In this document: one piece after another, positions 42,560-52,578 of the stretch
How positions within the stretch are numbered: the first letter of the stretch is position 1
How the letters are laid out: each line of letters starts with the position of its first letter
Source of the DNA: an uncultured Acetatifactor sp.
GTDB lineage: Bacteria; Bacillota; Clostridia; Lachnospirales; Lachnospiraceae
Assembly: GCA_910584235.1 (NCBI GenBank)
Contig: CAJTZD010000018.1
Coordinates: 11,415 to 75,414, forward strand
Direction: 5' to 3'
Length of the DNA stretch: 64,000 nucleotides
Notes under the pieces: generated by a model
What the model was told of the DNA's origin: nothing
What the model saw: the letters and a program-made list of their open reading frames with translations, nothing else
Databases searched by the model: none
Position numbers and translations under genes: made by a program

Positions 42560-44725
42560 TTACATTCGATAGATAATTTCATTGGCTATTGTCCGTATAA
42601 AGCCGAACATGGCGGTAAACAGATTGACTCCCAGAATCCCGATAAAAGCGATAAAAGCCATCCCCACCAGAGCCAGAAATGTGGTCACGATATTTTTTAA
42701 CAGACTGTACTCATTGACCACCAGCGCCCCCAGGAAAATCAGCGCAAAGGTCCAAATGGCTCCCACACTGTAGAAGAAATTCACAAACTGCAGCTCACTC
42801 TCCGTACAGAAATTGGTGACAAGGGTGCAGGGGAATCCGATCATCACCATGGGAATGAGACCGTAACATGTGGCGATGAAAATATCCCGCATCCGCCCCT
42901 TGCCGTCCATCAGCGTGGTAAAGCACCAGTTGGCCACTGTCCACAAAAGCGCCAGAAAGCCCACGGACATAAACGCGTCCACAATACTCACCCTGGTCAA
43001 ATCGCTTCCGGTGACGATATAGCCTGTGGCAATGCCTCGAAACAGCTGTTCCGCTATGGCCGCTATGAAGATGACCATGGCGCCTTTCATGGTGCCCCGT
43101 CCCTCCCGCTTCAGCTCGTAAAATCCGTCGAAAGGATGGAAGATCACATACCAGCCGTAGCACAGCTCCTCCCGCAGGGTATACTTCCCATGCTTGGTCC
43201 AGGCCGCGGCATTGGCCGCCTTGAGCCGCTTGGTCCCCTGGGAGATCAGGACTACGATGGCTGCCGCCGCCAGCAGGATCCACAGGATATTTTTCTCCAT
43301 GATCCCCTTGCGGTAGGAATTGTAGGCTTCCCTGTAGCCGTCTAGGTCGTTGCCGTTCTTAAAGTTGATCATGGCTTCCTCATACATCCCCAGACGCATG
43401 TAAGAAGTTCCGATATTGCCGTAAGCCTGTTCATAATTGCCGTTTTGCCTGATCAGCTCCTGCCATTTCTCCGCCGCGTCCGTATATCTGCGGTTCCCCT
43501 GGAGCCGCAGCGCCTCCGCAAAGAGATCTCCGTAGCCGGTTCTGCTAAGTACGGTGATTTCCCCTGTGCTGGAATCCAGCACCAGAAGATCCGTGCCCTT
43601 GTAGGCCAGCGCCGAAGGCCTCTGGAAGACTCCCAGCTGGGTGCCCATGCCGCCGAAGACATACATCAGATTCCCCTCCTGGTCATAGGTGAATATCTTG
43701 CCCTGGTTGGAATCCAGCACACTGTACACCCCGTCCCCGGTCAGGGACACATCCACAAAGCGCGACACGTCCTGGGTATAATAGATATCCCCGCCCGGAC
43801 CGTAAGTTCCGTTTCGTTTCAGCACATCCGTGCCGGCCGGGTTCAGCTTCTTGATGGGGTGGGCCGTGCCGGTCTTCGTCATCATGGTATTGTACTGTTC
43901 ATAGGTATCCAGGGTGCTGGTAGTGACATAGAGAAAGCCTTTTTCGTCAATGGTGATATTATTGAACTCCGTGGGAACATTCTGCACCATTCTGGCTTTC
44001 TGCTCGTCTGACCGGAAGAAATTCATCACGATATCCCAGAAGCTTCCCTTTGTCTTCTCAGCGCCGATAAAACCCTGAAACTGACCGTCCGAGGAAAAGG
44101 ACAGGACGCCCATGTTGCTGCTCTGGGAGATCACGTAAATCCTGTCGTATTCATCCACCACCAGAGCGGAGGGCTCATAAATCACGTCCTGCAAAAGCGT
44201 CTCCTCCGGGGCCTCATAGGCCTCCAGGAAATTTCCCTCCGGGCCGAACACGGCAATCCTGCCGTTCATGGTGTCCCCCACATAGATCATGCCCTCCGGG
44301 GTGACGAACACGGCTTTGGGCTCTTTAAAGGGATTTTCCGTTTCCGCATCCTGGCCGCCGTCGGCCGGGGATGCGGAAGCGGGCATAACCGCGTCCTCAT
44401 ATCCCACCAGCGTAAAACGCAGCCGGTATTCGCTGTCCAGTACCACAATGCGGTTATTGCCCGTGTCCGCGATATAGACATTGCCCTCCTCGTCCACCGC
44501 CAGATCCGCGGGATTCTTCAAGGCAGCGTCCAGGCCGATTCCCTCGCCGTTAATCAGCCTTGCGGGTACATAGGCATGAGGAGAGAGCATGTAAATGCCG
44601 TTGTTACTATAGATATAAGTGTCATAGGGTGCATACTCCGCCGCCCGCGCCGACACCGGCTGCATCAGACAGACAATCGTCAGCACCAGTCCCAGGAAAC
44701 GAAGCACCCGCTTTTCCTTAAACAT
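42560..44725 (-). CDS. NHL-repeat/TPR/YIP1 membrane protein
   Basis: A 721-residue protein with an unusual layout. It has a signal peptide (residues 1-28). A predicted six-bladed NHL propeller covers about residues 40-400, with repeats such as NPADLAVDEEGNVYIADTGN and EPSALVVDEYDRIYVISQSS. A TPR-like stretch (ALRLQGNRRYTDAAEKWQEL) is followed by a transmembrane helix near residue 480. A C-terminal YIP1 domain has five membrane helices. The propeller would face outside. The gene sits between two ABC permease sets and next to the DUF5696 gene, an association seen in other Clostridia and Paenibacillus from memory. A scaffold or gating role for glycan uptake is a hypothesis. Confidence 0.8.
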   Translation of the reverse strand: MFKEKRVLRFLGLVLTIVCLMQPVSARAAEYAPYDTYIYSNNGIYMLSPHAYVPARLINGEGIGLDAALKNPADLAVDEEGNVYIADTGNNRIVVLDSEYRLRFTLVGYEDAVMPASASPADGGQDAETENPFKEPKAVFVTPEGMIYVGDTMNGRIAVFGPEGNFLEAYEAPEETLLQDVIYEPSALVVDEYDRIYVISQSSNMGVLSFSSDGQFQGFIGAEKTKGSFWDIVMNFFRSDEQKARMVQNVPTEFNNITIDEKGFLYVTTSTLDTYEQYNTMMTKTGTAHPIKKLNPAGTDVLKRNGTYGPGGDIYYTQDVSRFVDVSLTGDGVYSVLDSNQGKIFTYDQEGNLMYVFGGMGTQLGVFQRPSALAYKGTDLLVLDSSTGEITVLSRTGYGDLFAEALRLQGNRRYTDAAEKWQELIRQNGNYEQAYGNIGTSYMRLGMYEEAMINFKNGNDLDGYREAYNSYRKGIMEKNILWILLAAAAIVVLISQGTKRLKAANAAAWTKHGKYTLREELCYGWYVIFHPFDGFYELKREGRGTMKGAMVIFIAAIAEQLFRGIATGYIVTGSDLTRVSIVDAFMSVGFLALLWTVANWCFTTLMDGKGRMRDIFIATCYGLIPMVMIGFPCTLVTNFCTESELQFVNFFYSVGAIWTFALIFLGALVVNEYSLLKNIVTTFLALVGMAFIAFIGILGVNLFTAMFGFIRTIANEIIYRM

Positions 44726-44741
44726 TTTCTCTCTCCCCTCC

Positions 44742-45620
44742 TTACTCTTTCATTCCTGATGTGGACATGGTCTCCACAATGTTCGACTGCGAAAAGATAA
44801 ATATGATAATGGGTACGACCATCATCAGTACCATGGCAGCGGCAGCGGTTCCGCTTCTGGCGATGCCGCCGGTGAGAATCTGCTGCAGGGCATAGTTTAA
44901 GGTCTTAAGCTCCTCGCTGCGGATATAGGAGGTGGAGCCCAGATTCCATAAGCTCTGCACGGACAGCATCATCAAGGTCAGCCACGCGGGCTTTACCATG
45001 GGCATGGCCATCTTCCAGAATACATAAAACTCTCCCGCGCCGTCCATTCTGGCAGACTCTAAGATCTCCGTGGGCACCATCTGCTCCATGAACTGCTTCA
45101 TCAGATACAGTCCCAAGGTGGAAGCCAGGGCCGGGAGAATATAGGACGAATAGGAGTCCACCAGGCCCAGCCCGGAGAAAATCATAAAGCTGGGAATCGT
45201 GGTGACCTCCCCCCGAAACATCAGGGAGACAACGATGAGTCCGAAGATCCAGTTCTTCCCCGGAAAATCATGCTTTGCCAGCGCATAGGCGCACAGGGAG
45301 GACAGGAGGATATGCCCTGCCGTACCTGCCACCGTAATGAGCACCGTGTTAAAGATATAGCGGCTGAAAGGAACCCAGGAATCCGACATCAGCCGGAACA
45401 GATCCTTGAAATTGTCCATGGTCGGATTCTCCACCCGGATACGAGGCGGAAAATAGAAGAATTCCGACAGGGGCTTCAGCGCGTTGGATACGGCAAACAC
45501 AAAGGGAATCACCATGACGATGCCGAACAGCAAAAGCAGGCCGTACATCACAATATCTACCGCATAGGAGCGCTTTACGCCCCTCTCTGTCCTGGAAAAA
45601 CGCAGTTTCAACTTTTTCAA
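44742..45620 (-). CDS. Carbohydrate ABC permease (MalG type), first pair
   Basis: A permease of about 292 residues with six helices and the EAA loop ILESARMDGAGEFYVFWKMAMP. Two starts are possible. GTG at 45629 overlaps the previous stop. TTG at 45620 has AGGTGA 5 bases before it and begins KKLKLRFSRTERG; the latter is preferred. It ends 17 bases before the NHL/YIP1 gene. It pairs with the MalF-type permease encoded directly upstream and probably with the 953-residue binding protein. Confidence 0.88.
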   Translation of the reverse strand: MKKLKLRFSRTERGVKRSYAVDIVMYGLLLLFGIVMVIPFVFAVSNALKPLSEFFYFPPRIRVENPTMDNFKDLFRLMSDSWVPFSRYIFNTVLITVAGTAGHILLSSLCAYALAKHDFPGKNWIFGLIVVSLMFRGEVTTIPSFMIFSGLGLVDSYSSYILPALASTLGLYLMKQFMEQMVPTEILESARMDGAGEFYVFWKMAMPMVKPAWLTLMMLSVQSLWNLGSTSYIRSEELKTLNYALQQILTGGIARSGTAAAAMVLMMVVPIIIFIFSQSNIVETMSTSGMKE

Positions 45621-45621
45621 G

Positions 45622-46554
45622 CTATTCACCTACTTTCGACAGCAGCTTTTGGATGATCTTATTGGAAGCCACCATAATAATAAACAGCAGTGTGGCGATG
45701 GCGGAAGCATATCCCATCTCAAAGCGGACATTTCCGTAGTCCTCCAGATGGTTCATGACCGTATGGGCCGCGTAATTCGTAGAGGGCAGGCCGCACAGCG
45801 CCGTGACAATGCTTCCCACGCCGAAGCCCCCCGTAATGCTCATGACAGCGCCGAACATCAGCTGGGGCTTCATGGAAGGCAGCGTGATATAGTACAGCTC
45901 CTGCCACCGGTTCCTGATTCCGTCGATGGCGCCGGCCTCGTAATACTGCTTGGGAATTCCCTGGAGGCCTGCGATAAAGGACAGGAATGTGGTTCCGATA
46001 CTGGTCCACAGGGCAATGCCGATAATCAGGCTCATCATGTATTTCTCATCCTGGAACCACAGGATGGGCTTCTGGGTAATACCGTAACGGATCAGCATGG
46101 CGTTTATGTACCCCTGGGAATCATTGTTGAACAGGTACTGGAAGATCAGGTACACGTTCCCGGCAATGGTAGGGGCATAGAATACCACGGTCAGAATCGT
46201 CCTCAGAACCCGCGGCAGCTCATTGAGCATCCAGGCCAGCAGGAGGCAGAGGATATAACCCACCGGCCCTACGATCAGGGCGATGACAAAGGTATTTCCG
46301 ATGGCTTTTTCCGTAAACATCCTGTCGCTGAAAAACAGCCGGAAATAATTGCTCAGGCCCACAAACTTCGGAGGCTCCAAAATATTAAAGGACGTAAAGC
46401 TCAATCCTATGGACATTAAAACCGGCAGAACCGTAAAGATAAAAAACAGGATACAATAGGGGGCTATGAACAGGTAGCTGGTCTTGTGCACTTTCATATC
46501 GTGCCACAGCCTCCCCATATACTGCTTCAGATTGAATTTCCCTATTCTTTTCAT
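45622..46554 (-). CDS. Carbohydrate ABC permease (MalF type), first pair
   Basis: A 310-residue membrane protein. It opens with a basic segment and the helix YLFIAPYCILFFIFTVLPVL, the standard beginning of MalF/UgpA-type permeases. The EAA loop YYEAGAIDGIRNRWQELYYI is intact. The start at 46554 follows GGGGAGGAGGCATCC. It lies 15 bases behind the large binding-protein gene. Confidence 0.92.
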   Translation of the reverse strand: MKRIGKFNLKQYMGRLWHDMKVHKTSYLFIAPYCILFFIFTVLPVLMSIGLSFTSFNILEPPKFVGLSNYFRLFFSDRMFTEKAIGNTFVIALIVGPVGYILCLLLAWMLNELPRVLRTILTVVFYAPTIAGNVYLIFQYLFNNDSQGYINAMLIRYGITQKPILWFQDEKYMMSLIIGIALWTSIGTTFLSFIAGLQGIPKQYYEAGAIDGIRNRWQELYYITLPSMKPQLMFGAVMSITGGFGVGSIVTALCGLPSTNYAAHTVMNHLEDYGNVRFEMGYASAIATLLFIIMVASNKIIQKLLSKVGE

Positions 46555-46568
46555 GGATGCCTCCTCCC

Positions 46569-49427
46569 CTATTGATCCAAACCGAATTCCTGCCGCTTCC
46601 TCGCAATCTCGTCATTGGTCTCCTCCATCCAGTGGAGCAGCTCGTCGGCATTGCCCGAAGTGTAGCCGGAAACGGACGCAAAGCCGATATTCCTGGTCAC
46701 ATAATAATTCCCCGGCACCTCCGGCGTTCCCGTGACATGTTCCCACTGGGCGTATAAAGCGGTATACTCCTCTTTCGTCCAGGGCAGGCTGGCAATGGCC
46801 TCCATATTGGCAGTGGCGTGCATGGCGGCTTTCCCCAGCACGGACTTCATCTCCTGGGCAAAGCTGGCCTGGATCTCTGCGCTGGTCCACCATTTCAGGA
46901 ATTCCCATGCCTCCTCCGGGCAGTCCGTGCCGCTGAGCATCATGGCACAGGTACCGTTGCAGGCAGAAGCCCTGTTGATCTCTCCGTCCTCTCCCACCGT
47001 CCCGGGTATGGGAGCCATGCCCCACAGGCCCTTGATCTCCGGTGCGAAAGCCGACAGACCGTTGTATTCCGTATAATCCTGTATGGCCAGGGGCATCTGT
47101 CCCGTACGGAAGCGGTTCTGAAAGCTGTAGTCCCTGGGGAACCGGTATGTGGTAAACAGATCCAGCATGCTCTGGAACGCGTCCAGCGTGACGTCCTCAT
47201 TGAAAGTGGCTTTGGTCAGGGCCTGGTTATACAGGCTCCCTCCGTTTTGATACAGGAAGATCTGCATGCCTGCCATGCCCTGGGGGAAGCCCACCTCCAT
47301 ATTGTTCCGCTGCAGGATGGACACCACCTCGAAAAAATCTTCCCAGGTATCGGGAACCTCCAGATTCAGCTCCTCCAGGATGTCCTTGCGGTAGAACATC
47401 ATGGGGAATGTCTGGGTCTCCGGCAGGGCATACACCGCCTGGTCAAAGGTATAGGACACCAATGCGCTCTCATGGAACCGCCCCGCCACTTCCCCATAAC
47501 CCGGGAACTGAGACAGATCCACCACCGCGTTACGCATGGCGTAATTGATGGGATCCCCCATTACGCTTCCCAGCGTCACGTCCGGTCCCTGGGAGGACAG
47601 TACGGAGGGAAGCAGTGTCCCTGCGTTTACCAGCTTTAAGTCCACATTGATCCCTGTCCGGGGCGTAAAGCTGCTGTTGATGAGCTGTCTGATGATATTG
47701 GACTGATCCCGGCCGGATGTAATCCACACCTCCACGGTCTTTGCCTCTTCATTGTAATCTGCGGGCACAGTCTGTCCCAGGGTGCTGTAGTCCGTTGAAA
47801 AAGAGCTGAAAAAACTTTTCAGTTCAAAGCCTGCTGCCTGGAAGAAACCGGCCTCCGCCTTGGGGAGGGCTCCGTCCGATCCTATGATCTCAATATAGTC
47901 TATGGACAGGGGCTGCTCGCTGACATTGGCGATCCAGTCCGCAAGGCTTGCGATATTATCCTTATACTGGGAGAAGTTGCCGGCAATCTGCTCCGGATTG
48001 TCGTGCATCCTCTCCAGCTGGCGGCTGAGCTTATCCAAGGCCACCACCTGCTCGCCCTTTGCCCCCGCCACTTCTTCCAGATAGACGGACTGCTGTTTCA
48101 GGATATCCGCCTGTACCTGCATGTTTTCGATGGTGTCGGGTATTCTCTCGTCAAAGTTGTAATCCCGGTAGATGTCTGCCTCTGCGCCTGTGATCATCAG
48201 GATCTCCCGGTAGATTTTGTTCATCTGCGTCAGGCTTGCGTCCACCTGGGCGATCACTTCCGCCAGATCCCCCAGGGTCACCTCCAGGGTGATGATGTGC
48301 TCTCCTTCGGTGAGATAGAAATCATATCTCTCCTCCCCGTTCCCAAAAGCCTGGACCTGCCAGCTGCCGGAATACCCAAAGGAAAGATTTCCCGCCTCCT
48401 GAAAGGGAATGGCGCCGTCGATTCGAAGTGTCCTGGAGGTAAACAGGCCTGACAGGAGGTCCTGCTTGTAGCGCAGGGCGATGTTGTAAAGGCCGTCCTT
48501 TGGCACCTGCACTTTCCAGGAAACCCACTGCCCCGCAAGCTTGAACTGATTCCCGCTGATCTGGTTCAGCTTCACCTGTGAGGGATGCTGGGGTTCGGTG
48601 ATGGCGGAGCTTCGATCTGCGGACTGATAGAGACTGTAGGAGGACTTCCTGTACATATTTTCCGCCTGCACTTTCACGGGTTCTCCCGTGGCGGCGGAAA
48701 GTCCCGTCCGGGCATACTCCGCCTTTACCTCGCTGTAGCTTCTGACCTGTTCCTCTGCCCGCAGGGTGACGGAGGCCAGATACATAGGCTCCCTTACGCC
48801 CTGAATCGTAACGGTATGGGAACCGGCTTCCAGGTAAAAGGCCAGGGGCGCGTTGGAATACCTGGCGGAATCATACACATAAACCTTTCTCCACTCGGAA
48901 ACCTCCTGCTGGGCAGGACGGATATCATTGCCGTTGATGTCCTCCCTGATCTCCTCCGCGTCCTCCCAGATCCGGGTAAATGACACATACTGCAGCTCTT
49001 TATATAAAGTCTGTCCGTCCACCAGAATGTTTCTCTCGATGTTATTCTGGTTTCCCGGGGCCGGCATATATTCCAGCTGCAGCTGGTACAGGCCCGGGTC
49101 CTGTATGTTGAATGTCCAGGTGACTTCGCTGTCCTCTCCGGTATAGATTGCCTGCCCCTCCGCTTTCTCTACATCGCCCTGTGCTTCCCTATAGTCAGCC
49201 GCAGCCATCTCATGTACGTCTCTCCCGAAAGCTGCGTCCTCATATCCGCTCAAATATTCCAGATAAGAGCCGCCCTGCTGATCGTCAGACGGCGCCCGGG
49301 CCCCTCCGTCCCGGGCGTCCTCGCTCTCCTTGGCCTTTACCGTATCGAAAAAGCACATCTGCGACACCAATATAACCGCCATGATACCTGTCAGAACACG
49401 TTTTCCGAAATGAATGTGTTTATTCAT
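46569..49427 (-). CDS. Very large extracellular solute-binding protein with N-terminal carbohydrate-binding domains
   Basis: A 952-residue exported protein, about twice the size of a usual sugar-binding protein. The signal peptide (residues 1-33) lacks a clear lipobox cysteine. Residues 80-410 contain two beta-sandwich units resembling CBM-type domains (VTWTFNIQDPGLYQLQLEY and VSWKVQVPKDGLYNIALRYK). A helical linker at 410-520 follows. The C-terminal 420 residues are a family-1 binding protein (FYRKDILEELNLEVPDTWED). The front domains may hold the polysaccharide while the back domain receives the fragment. The start at 49427 follows GGAGGCATCA. It is adjacent to the first permease pair. Confidence 0.85.
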   Translation of the reverse strand: MNKHIHFGKRVLTGIMAVILVSQMCFFDTVKAKESEDARDGGARAPSDDQQGGSYLEYLSGYEDAAFGRDVHEMAAADYREAQGDVEKAEGQAIYTGEDSEVTWTFNIQDPGLYQLQLEYMPAPGNQNNIERNILVDGQTLYKELQYVSFTRIWEDAEEIREDINGNDIRPAQQEVSEWRKVYVYDSARYSNAPLAFYLEAGSHTVTIQGVREPMYLASVTLRAEEQVRSYSEVKAEYARTGLSAATGEPVKVQAENMYRKSSYSLYQSADRSSAITEPQHPSQVKLNQISGNQFKLAGQWVSWKVQVPKDGLYNIALRYKQDLLSGLFTSRTLRIDGAIPFQEAGNLSFGYSGSWQVQAFGNGEERYDFYLTEGEHIITLEVTLGDLAEVIAQVDASLTQMNKIYREILMITGAEADIYRDYNFDERIPDTIENMQVQADILKQQSVYLEEVAGAKGEQVVALDKLSRQLERMHDNPEQIAGNFSQYKDNIASLADWIANVSEQPLSIDYIEIIGSDGALPKAEAGFFQAAGFELKSFFSSFSTDYSTLGQTVPADYNEEAKTVEVWITSGRDQSNIIRQLINSSFTPRTGINVDLKLVNAGTLLPSVLSSQGPDVTLGSVMGDPINYAMRNAVVDLSQFPGYGEVAGRFHESALVSYTFDQAVYALPETQTFPMMFYRKDILEELNLEVPDTWEDFFEVVSILQRNNMEVGFPQGMAGMQIFLYQNGGSLYNQALTKATFNEDVTLDAFQSMLDLFTTYRFPRDYSFQNRFRTGQMPLAIQDYTEYNGLSAFAPEIKGLWGMAPIPGTVGEDGEINRASACNGTCAMMLSGTDCPEEAWEFLKWWTSAEIQASFAQEMKSVLGKAAMHATANMEAIASLPWTKEEYTALYAQWEHVTGTPEVPGNYYVTRNIGFASVSGYTSGNADELLHWMEETNDEIARKRQEFGLDQ

Positions 49428-49522
49428 TGATGCCTCCACAAAAAACACGGGGGAACAAACCCCGGAAACCGTATTGCTTCCCCCGTGAAAATATCTGCAA
49501 ACTGTGTGAGAGCCTCACACGA

Positions 49523-50950
49523 TTATTGGGCCGTATCCTTTTGCATCAGGATGTCCTCAAGCTGCTGGATACTGGTCTCCACCTGTTTCTCGATCTCCTG
49601 GATCGAAGACATGATCTTCTTCGACCGGTCTGTCATGGTCACTGCCCAAACCGCGCTGTTCATGGCCTGGAAGCCGCCTGCGTCCGCACACTGCTGTCCG
49701 ATCCACGCATAGTCGATCATGGCGTACTGGTTGATGTTCTTGACGATCTCCCTGGCCGTGTCGTCGCGCAGTTTGACATTTAAGTACTCGTTCTCCTCAA
49801 TCTGGTTCTCTTCCTGGGCAAAGTAGGCCAGGGCCTCCACGATCATGACCGTCTTGTCCAGATCCGGATTGTTGGCGAAGATTCCCATGTTGGGAGCGTC
49901 ATGGCTCACCCAGCAGCGATATTCGTCGGGACCTGCGTCATCCCCTTTCGGCATGGGTACTACGCCGAAGTCATCAGCCATGTCATAGATAGGATCCGCA
50001 ACGCCTCTTCCTCTGGAATAGCAGTAGAACATGGTCTGCCCGTTTACAAAAAGATTCACGATATCCGGCTGTGTCATTCCCAGGCAGTCATAGGCATTCT
50101 CAAAGGGATCCAGAATCTCTGCCACCTGATTGATGGTTCTGAAAGCGTCCTTGGTATTTAATTCAAAGGAGAAATGGCCGTCCTCCTGTTCTCTGAGGAA
50201 TCTCTTGCCGGCTCCCATATAGAGCACGAAAGGTCCGTCAAATTCATGGCCGCACACGAATCCGTAGCGGTCGCTTCCGTCGAACACACCGTCGCCGTTT
50301 AAGTCTTTCTTGGCTTTTTGGCAATACTCCAGGAGCTTCGACATGGTCCACTCATCCCTGGCATACAGGTCGTAAGGGCTCTCCAGACCAAGATCCTCTA
50401 TGATGGCTTTGTTAAAAAACATCAGGAAAGCCTCGTCGTGCTGGCAGGCGAAAGGCGCGCCCAGCGCATATATCATATCCTGATATTGCAGGACATTCGT
50501 GCTTCCGTATCTCTGCCAGTACTCCGCCTCCAGATTCAAGCCCTCCAGCTTCGTCAGGTCCACCAGCCGTTTGGCTTTTAAGAATCTTCCCAGGCTCCAG
50601 GTCTCGCAGATCACGATGTCCGCATACTTGGTGCCGGCCTGGGCTGCCAGCTGGGCCTGATCCTCATCATAGTCAATGCGTTCAATGGTACAGTTGAACA
50701 GCTCTTCCACCTTATTTACACGGTTCAGAACGGCATTGGCGATATCCGAGCTTCCCTCCTCCGGCTCCCATCTGGCCACATTGGAATCCGCTACCGTAAA
50801 TACATAACCGTCCAGGTCCTCTATTTTAAAGGGATATTCGCTGGTTTCCGCCCCGCTCTCCTGGGGCTGGGCGCTTTCGCCGCAGCCTGTGAGACAGCCA
50901 AGCAGCACAGACCCGCAGAGCAAAAGCCCGATTGCTTTCTTAAGCTTCAT
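49523..50950 (-). CDS. ABC sugar solute-binding lipoprotein
   Basis: A 475-residue lipoprotein. The signal has lipobox LTGC (Cys at about residue 23). The mature part contains the usual two-lobe binding-protein features, for example AFLMFFNKAIIEDLGLESPY and DGVFDGSDRYGFVCGHEF. The start at 50950 follows AAAGGAGAGACAAG. It is the fourth-last binding component of the ten-gene operon and, with two permease pairs present, probably serves the second pair encoded far downstream. That assignment rests on counting and is uncertain. Confidence 0.9.
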   Translation of the reverse strand: MKLKKAIGLLLCGSVLLGCLTGCGESAQPQESGAETSEYPFKIEDLDGYVFTVADSNVARWEPEEGSSDIANAVLNRVNKVEELFNCTIERIDYDEDQAQLAAQAGTKYADIVICETWSLGRFLKAKRLVDLTKLEGLNLEAEYWQRYGSTNVLQYQDMIYALGAPFACQHDEAFLMFFNKAIIEDLGLESPYDLYARDEWTMSKLLEYCQKAKKDLNGDGVFDGSDRYGFVCGHEFDGPFVLYMGAGKRFLREQEDGHFSFELNTKDAFRTINQVAEILDPFENAYDCLGMTQPDIVNLFVNGQTMFYCYSRGRGVADPIYDMADDFGVVPMPKGDDAGPDEYRCWVSHDAPNMGIFANNPDLDKTVMIVEALAYFAQEENQIEENEYLNVKLRDDTAREIVKNINQYAMIDYAWIGQQCADAGGFQAMNSAVWAVTMTDRSKKIMSSIQEIEKQVETSIQQLEDILMQKDTAQ

Positions 50951-50993
50951 CTTGTCTCTCCTTTCCAAATCCGAACTTTCCATTCCCCGTCCA

Positions 50994-52493
50994 TTACTTG
51001 GAGAATTCGTAATAATCGAAGTTTCCTACCCAGTTGTCATCGCCATCGGTGGGATGGAACACAAAGCAGATAATCTGCTCACCGGTGAGACCGGCCAGAT
51101 CGGGAACATCGATTTCAAAATCCGCAAAGGCGGCCCAGTCGCTGCCGAAGTTCTCAGGCTTGGAATCAGGGGCGTCATCTCTGTTAAGCGTAATGGTTGT
51201 GATCAGCTCGCCATTGGGATCGCCGTAGTGCACGTCAATGGTTCCGCCGGGTGTGATGGTGCCGAATCTCATCAGAATTTTGTTGTATCCGCCGTCCTCA
51301 AAGTCAAGGCGGTAGGTGATATATACATTACCCTGTGTGCCGCCGATGTTGCCGCCCGCAGAGCTTACATCGCTCTCGTCATGGGAAGTGGTCCCCTCGA
51401 TGTCCAGCTCGGCCTCGACTCTCTCGGACAGTTTCAGGGCAGGCTTATTGTAGAAACGGAATGATGCGAAATTAAAGTCGCCGCTTTTGAAGACGAAATA
51501 AATCCCGTGGCCGCCCGTCACGCTCTCCAGCTCAGGCACTTCCACAGTATAGGTATTCGTCATGACATTGGTCCAGTCCGCAGCGCCGGTGAAAGCCACA
51601 TTTCCAACCAGCTCTCCGTCAGGACTGTCAAGATGAAGCTCCAGCGCGCACTCGCCAACGAAATCACCGGTCAGCGCCAGCTCCTTGTATCCGCCCTCCT
51701 CGCCAAAGTCCAGCTTATAGCCGGTATAGCAGTCGGTGGTAACATAGATGTGTGTGTAATCAGGTTCTTCTCCGCGGAATCCGGCTACCTCGTTGGCGCT
51801 GAAATCGTTGTCAAAGAAGTTCCAGGTATTTGTCTTCGCGCCGGCACTGGTAGTCTTGTACAGCTCGAAGTAGTCAGGGTTCATGAGGTAATCGCTCTCT
51901 CCCTCAGGACTTTCCCACTCGATAACCAAATCTGTAGCGCCTGACTGCCCCCCCAGGTTAGGTACGTCAAACACCACCATAGAATTCATATCCCAGCTGC
52001 CGGTTCCCTCGAAAGCCGCCTCGCCGATCATCTCGCCGAACTCCTCATAATCGGCATCGCCGATCCAAAGTCTGACGGTTCCTCCTACGGAGTCTGCGCC
52101 GTAGCGGATTCCGATCTGCTTATAGCCGCCGTCCGCCAGATCCACATTGTACATGGCCCATGCCTTGTCTTTCAGGCCGCCCAGATGGTCGCCCTCAGCG
52201 GTCACGTCTCCGTCCACAAATGCCTCAGCCTCTGTCCTGAGAACCATAGGGCCTGCCGCTGCCTCTTCCGGCTCCTCTTCTATGGGAGTCTCCTCCTCTG
52301 CAGGGGACTCTTCCTCGGAAGACTCTTCTGCGGGCGTTTCCTCCTCGCTGCTTTCCTGCTCGTCGCCGGCAGGCTCGTCGCCGGATTCTTCCACGGATTC
52401 CGGCTGAGAGCTCTCTGCGGGCTTCTCTCCGCATGCAGTCATGCTAAGCGCCATAGCCGCGCACAACAAGTAACTCAATACTTTCTTTCTCAT
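50994..52493 (-). CDS. Secreted lipoprotein with three tandem carbohydrate-binding modules (CBM6-like)
   Basis: A 499-residue lipoprotein. The signal ends at lipobox MTAC. A Glu/Ser/Pro linker covers residues 25-78. Three repeats of about 135 residues follow. They are of the CBM6/CBM-like sandwich type, each with a GGYK/GGYN turn and a DVPNLGG/EVPELES/DVPDLAG end strand. No catalytic domain is present. It probably works as a surface glycan-binding protein, comparable in role to SusE/SusF of Bacteroidetes but unrelated in origin. It lies between the GH76 and the binding-protein genes of the mannan operon. Ribosome site AGAGGAAAAAGT precedes the ATG. Confidence 0.8.
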   Translation of the reverse strand: MRKKVLSYLLCAAMALSMTACGEKPAESSQPESVEESGDEPAGDEQESSEEETPAEESSEEESPAEEETPIEEEPEEAAAGPMVLRTEAEAFVDGDVTAEGDHLGGLKDKAWAMYNVDLADGGYKQIGIRYGADSVGGTVRLWIGDADYEEFGEMIGEAAFEGTGSWDMNSMVVFDVPNLGGQSGATDLVIEWESPEGESDYLMNPDYFELYKTTSAGAKTNTWNFFDNDFSANEVAGFRGEEPDYTHIYVTTDCYTGYKLDFGEEGGYKELALTGDFVGECALELHLDSPDGELVGNVAFTGAADWTNVMTNTYTVEVPELESVTGGHGIYFVFKSGDFNFASFRFYNKPALKLSERVEAELDIEGTTSHDESDVSSAGGNIGGTQGNVYITYRLDFEDGGYNKILMRFGTITPGGTIDVHYGDPNGELITTITLNRDDAPDSKPENFGSDWAAFADFEIDVPDLAGLTGEQIICFVFHPTDGDDNWVGNFDYYEFSK

Positions 52494-52578
52494 ACTTTTT
52501 CCTCTCTCTTTCTTTATTAATCGAAGCCTTTCGGCTGACGATCCATGATATATGCCTGCCGCATCCCGGCCGCCCGCT

